Of a stretch of 64,000 nt of DNA, positions 61,267-64,000 are shown in pieces (position 1 is the stretch's first letter; each line of letters starts with the position of its first letter). The stretch lies in NCBI GenBank assembly GCA_037127255.1, contig JBANSL010000008.1, positions 10,919,396 through 10,983,395 on the forward strand, in the 5' to 3' direction. Source of the DNA: Persicaria tinctoria. Its lineage: Eukaryota > Streptophyta > Magnoliopsida > Caryophyllales > Polygonaceae. The notes below the pieces were generated by a model that was given only the letters and a program-made list of their open reading frames with translations, was not told the origin of the DNA and made no database searches. The position numbers and the translations under genes are program-made.

Positions 61267-62851
61267 GTGGAAAAACTCTCTCCTCGTCACCGGAAACCCT
61301 CTTCGGAGGTTGACAGAAATCCTCTTCGGAGGTTGATAAACCGTCTTCGATCCTGAATCCCCTCTTCGGAGGCCGAAATCTCCTCTTCGAAGGTCGAAAT
61401 CCCCTCTTCGGAGGTTGTTAAACCCTCTTCGGAGGCCAAAATCCCCTCTTCGGAGGCCGCAAATCGCTACACCTGTTCTCCATTTCTGCCTCCAACCTCC
61501 CTTCGTCTAGTTCGGGCGGTGACCGATGCCGGGGTTGTCGTTTTGGGCTGCCTGGTCAGTTCAATCCGCCTCCCTCGTCCCTCTTTCTCCGCTCTAATCC
61601 TCCAGTCGCCTCGCCGCCATCGGTCGTGGTGGCTGCTGATGATGCCTCCAATTGAACGCTTGCCTTGTCGCCAGAGGTTTGCCCTCCGTCTCGGGCTCGG
61701 CGCTCCCTTCGATCTCTGCCTATTTAATCGGCCTATTTGCTCGATTTTTGGGGCTAATGTAGACTCAAGTTTCTATGGCTTTCCGTCCGTTCAGATCTTG
61801 TCTCCGTTCGGAAGCTTCTCGACCTCACAGCGGGTTTGCTTGTTGTGGATCCCTCTTTCGCCAGCTGTCCTTTCCATGTTCATCCGACGTTTCGAGCTCG
61901 CATCATCCTCGTCTGCCCAACCGTCGCCCGATTATCTTTTATTTGGGGTTGTGTGGTGCTCGGAATTCTGTTGCCGTCGGTGGTGACGTTGGCGCCGGGG
62001 TAGTCTCCTCCTCCCGCGGCCCCTCCGTCTCACCGTCACACATTCACACCGCCTCACCTTCGAGGCTCCTGCGTCTCTCCGCCGGCGCCAGTGCTCGGGT
62101 TTAGCGCGGTTGTGAATCACACACCTCCTTGGTGTTCCGCCCCTTCATCCCTTTCCCGGTTTGGAGGTCGCCGGAGTGGAGGCGTTTTTCCTCTACCGTG
62201 TGTACTGGTCGGCTCACTTGGCTGATTGCATCTAGGGTTTGGGCCTCCCTTGGACTCTTGGGCCCGAATCTTAAGCCCGTGGTCTCTCCTTTGGGTCCAA
62301 GGTTTTGCCTTGGGCCCAAATCTGACCCGCAGGAAAATTAGAATAAATTAAATTTGAAAATAGCGAATTATAATAAATAATTAATATAAATAATTTCCAG
62401 TGGGGTTTGTGTTTTTCCCACTTGGGTTTTTGGTGCGCTCGGTTCAGGCGTTGTGTGACTCTACGTTTGGTTAGACGGGACTTTCTTTTCCGTTTGATGG
62501 GGTTCTGGCAGTCGGAGTCGGGATAGGCTGGGGTCGTGGCAGTGTGTATCGAGGCGTCTCCTTTCTCCGGAAGAATGGTTCCTTGGAGGTTCGTCTTCAC
62601 TGCCCGCAGGTGACTCCTGATGTGCCGCTGGCCTACGGTGCTGCTTCAGGGTTGTGCTTGGCTTCGTCATTCGTCTACGTCCTCGTCTTGTTCGGTTTAG
62701 TTGTGTTTTGTTTCGCCTTTGTAGAGTTATGTCCTGTATTTTGCACCACTTTGTATTTTATGTTTGATTAGACGGTTATCCGTCTGCCGACTTGTCGGCC
62801 ATCGAGGTTCAGGCATGTCTGACCTCGAATTTTTTCCTAATCAAAAAAAAA
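61267..62851 (+). mobile_element. 1.6-kb non-LTR retroelement without RT
   Basis: The perfect 13-bp duplication AAAAGACGCACTC flanks it (61254-61266 and 62852-62864; the left-most A's merge with the poly(A) at the right). It ends in GACCTCGAATTTTTTCCTAATC and poly(A). The 5' end holds eight hairpin units. The middle is GC-rich and the last ~440 bp recur at 48844-49162 and 63030-63490. No RT or endonuclease motif occurs in any frame; the 155-codon ORF at 61519-61986 has no recognisable domain and may be chance in GC-rich DNA. It must rely on another LINE's machinery. Confidence 0.82.
61298..61456 (+). repeat. Array of eight ~21-nt units each forming a CCUC-UUCG-GAGG hairpin
   Basis: The 12-mer CCTCTTCGGAGG starts at 61298, 61321, 61361, 61403, 61424 and 61445. 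Degenerate versions start at 61341 and 61382. Spacing is 20-23 nt. In RNA each perfect unit is a 4-bp stem closed by the very stable C(UUCG)G tetraloop. The array lies at the extreme 5' end of the non-LTR element. Confidence 0.9.
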
Positions 62852-62867
62852 AAAAGACGCACTCAGT

Positions 62868-62945
62868 CTGGGCGGCCTGGTGGTGTACTAGAGCAAGGGG
62901 TGGTAAGGAGGGTCCGGGTTCGATCCTTACTTCTGCCCTTTTTTT
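62868..62945 (+). mobile_element. SINE head-like sequence (A/B boxes)
   Basis: GGTGGTGTACTAGAGC followed ~25 nt later by GGGTTCGATCC resembles RNA polymerase III A and B boxes. A T-rich stretch follows. No poly(A) or duplication was found. Confidence 0.35.
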
Positions 62946-63029
62946 GGGTGAAAATCCAAGATTTGTCTGGCTCTTTAATTACCTCTACCCAGTCACATGC
63001 TCAGGTTTCGCCACCAAATAGTGGGTTCC

Positions 63030-63490
63030 TCGTCATAATAAAACAAAAAAGATGCAACACAACAAGGCAAAACAAAATTAAACATGTTGGGGAGATAGAC
63101 TACAGACGAAGTCAAGCACCATCATAAAATAGCACCGCTAGCTGGCCAATGATACATCAGGAATCCCTGTGGCCCATCATGAAACAGCACCGTTGGCCAA
63201 TGATACATCAGGAATCTTGTGGTAGTAAAGACAAACCTCCAAGAAACAGCACCGCTCGCCAATGTACGGAGTTGCCCCGTACAAACCTCGACCCCGGTCA
63301 TCCCCGACTCCGACTGCCAAAACCCCAACGAAGAAGAAGAACGTCTAGACACACCAAAGCAACGACGCACACCGCCCGAGAAAACCGCGCCAAAAAACCG
63401 GTAAACGGTCTTTCGTCTAACGACTTATCGACCTATCAAGATTCAGGTCTCTTTGATCTCGAATTCTTATTTTATCAAAAAAAAGGGGAA
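63030..63490. mobile_element. Rearranged (5'-inverted) copy of the 61267-62851 family
   Basis: 63030-63400 matches the late part of the family on the minus strand, for example GGCAGTCGGAGTCGG and TTCCTGATGTATCATTGGCC. 63405-63485 matches the family 3' end on the plus strand (CTCGAATTCTTATTTTATC plus poly(A)). Part of the inverted section is itself duplicated (near 63126-63170 and 63170-63215). The arrangement resembles a twin-primed LINE insertion. Confidence 0.62.
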
Positions 63491-64000
63491 ATTAAATCAA
63501 ATAATCCAACCTTTTGGAGGGTGTGAGATAAATACCACCACCTTTACTTTGTTAAAAAAATATCCCATACTTTTCCATATATGTGTAACCGGACCATTAA
63601 TTCTGTTAGGCATTAATGTTCAATTGCACCGTTTTTTTAAAGCTGATTTCTTAATCTTGATTTAGACATGTCAAAACACCACCCTAACGCTCGGTAATTT
63701 TTCGACCCGAACTTGGAAGTTTTGACTCGGGAATTTTTTTTCCGACCCGAACCCGAAAATTTTCCGGATAATCTAGGTTTCGACCTGGTGACCCGTTTGA
63801 TCCGGTAATTTTGACCTGGTTGATTTATAATTATATATGATTAGATTTTTTTTATGAAAATTCCAATTTATTACATTTTATAATTACAATCACTTGATCT
63901 TTCATTTTCAAATCAACTTTTATATTTATTTGTATTGTGTAATACTTCGTCCGATTGATAGTATTTGATTTTTTATTTTTTAAGAAGATAAAAATTCTAA
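63491..64000. other. Right-end intergenic sequence
   Basis: AT-rich. Near 63690-63830 there are repeated CGACCCG(A/G) and CCGGTAATTTT-like words, a low-complexity stretch. The last bases begin a CTTCGTCCGATTGATAG-like motif that may be the start of another MITE cut by the window edge. No gene is seen. Confidence 0.45.

Noticed and set aside
61519..61986. 155-codon ORF in the non-LTR element
   Set aside because: No recognisable domain, GC-rich DNA favours chance ORFs, and a second frame is equally open nearby.

Overview
The window is nuclear DNA of a flowering plant, almost certainly a eudicot. The evidence is AT-rich intergenic DNA, many short GT-AG introns, plant-specific families (SOFL, ZCF37-like, an ECA3-type calcium pump) and a dense load of Stowaway MITEs, hAT and Mutator-like DNA transposons, RTE and L1 LINEs and LTR retrotransposons. 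I cannot name the species.

Genes from left to right: (1) an ECA3-type P2A Ca2+-ATPase on the minus strand fills 489-15618. 29 exons (860 codons) are visible and the last ~130-140 codons lie off the left edge. (2) 16.3-26.8 kb is a gene-free block of nested transposons. (3) A UTP4/cirhin WD40 gene, an SSU-processome factor, lies on plus at 27308-32266 in 11 exons. (4) A SOB FIVE-LIKE (SOFL) gene lies on minus at 34700-35402 in 3 exons. (5) The mitochondrial complex I subunit NDUFS4 lies on minus at 40109-42460 in 5 exons. It is divergent, 428 bp away, from (6) a two-exon F-box gene on plus at 42889-45339. (7) 45.6-54.8 kb is a second repeat block: MITEs, then an L1 relic broken by a short non-LTR insert and by a young Copia element. 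(8) Two tandem ZCF37-like single-exon membrane-protein genes lie at 56201-56983 and 59612-60187. (9) The right end holds a 1.6 kb non-LTR element whose 5' part is an array of C(UUCG)G-type hairpins, followed by a rearranged copy of the same family.

The genes form no pathway together; they are ordinary unlinked plant housekeeping and regulatory genes. Exon coordinates were set by reading splice sites and checking that phases close exactly. Target-site duplications were read directly. Family names rest on remembered motifs, not on searches. The most unusual items are the UUCG-hairpin non-LTR element, the non-autonomous LTR element with a non-gag ORF inside an ECA3 intron, the four-level transposon nest, and two apparent GC-AG introns plus an 18-nt microexon in ECA3.
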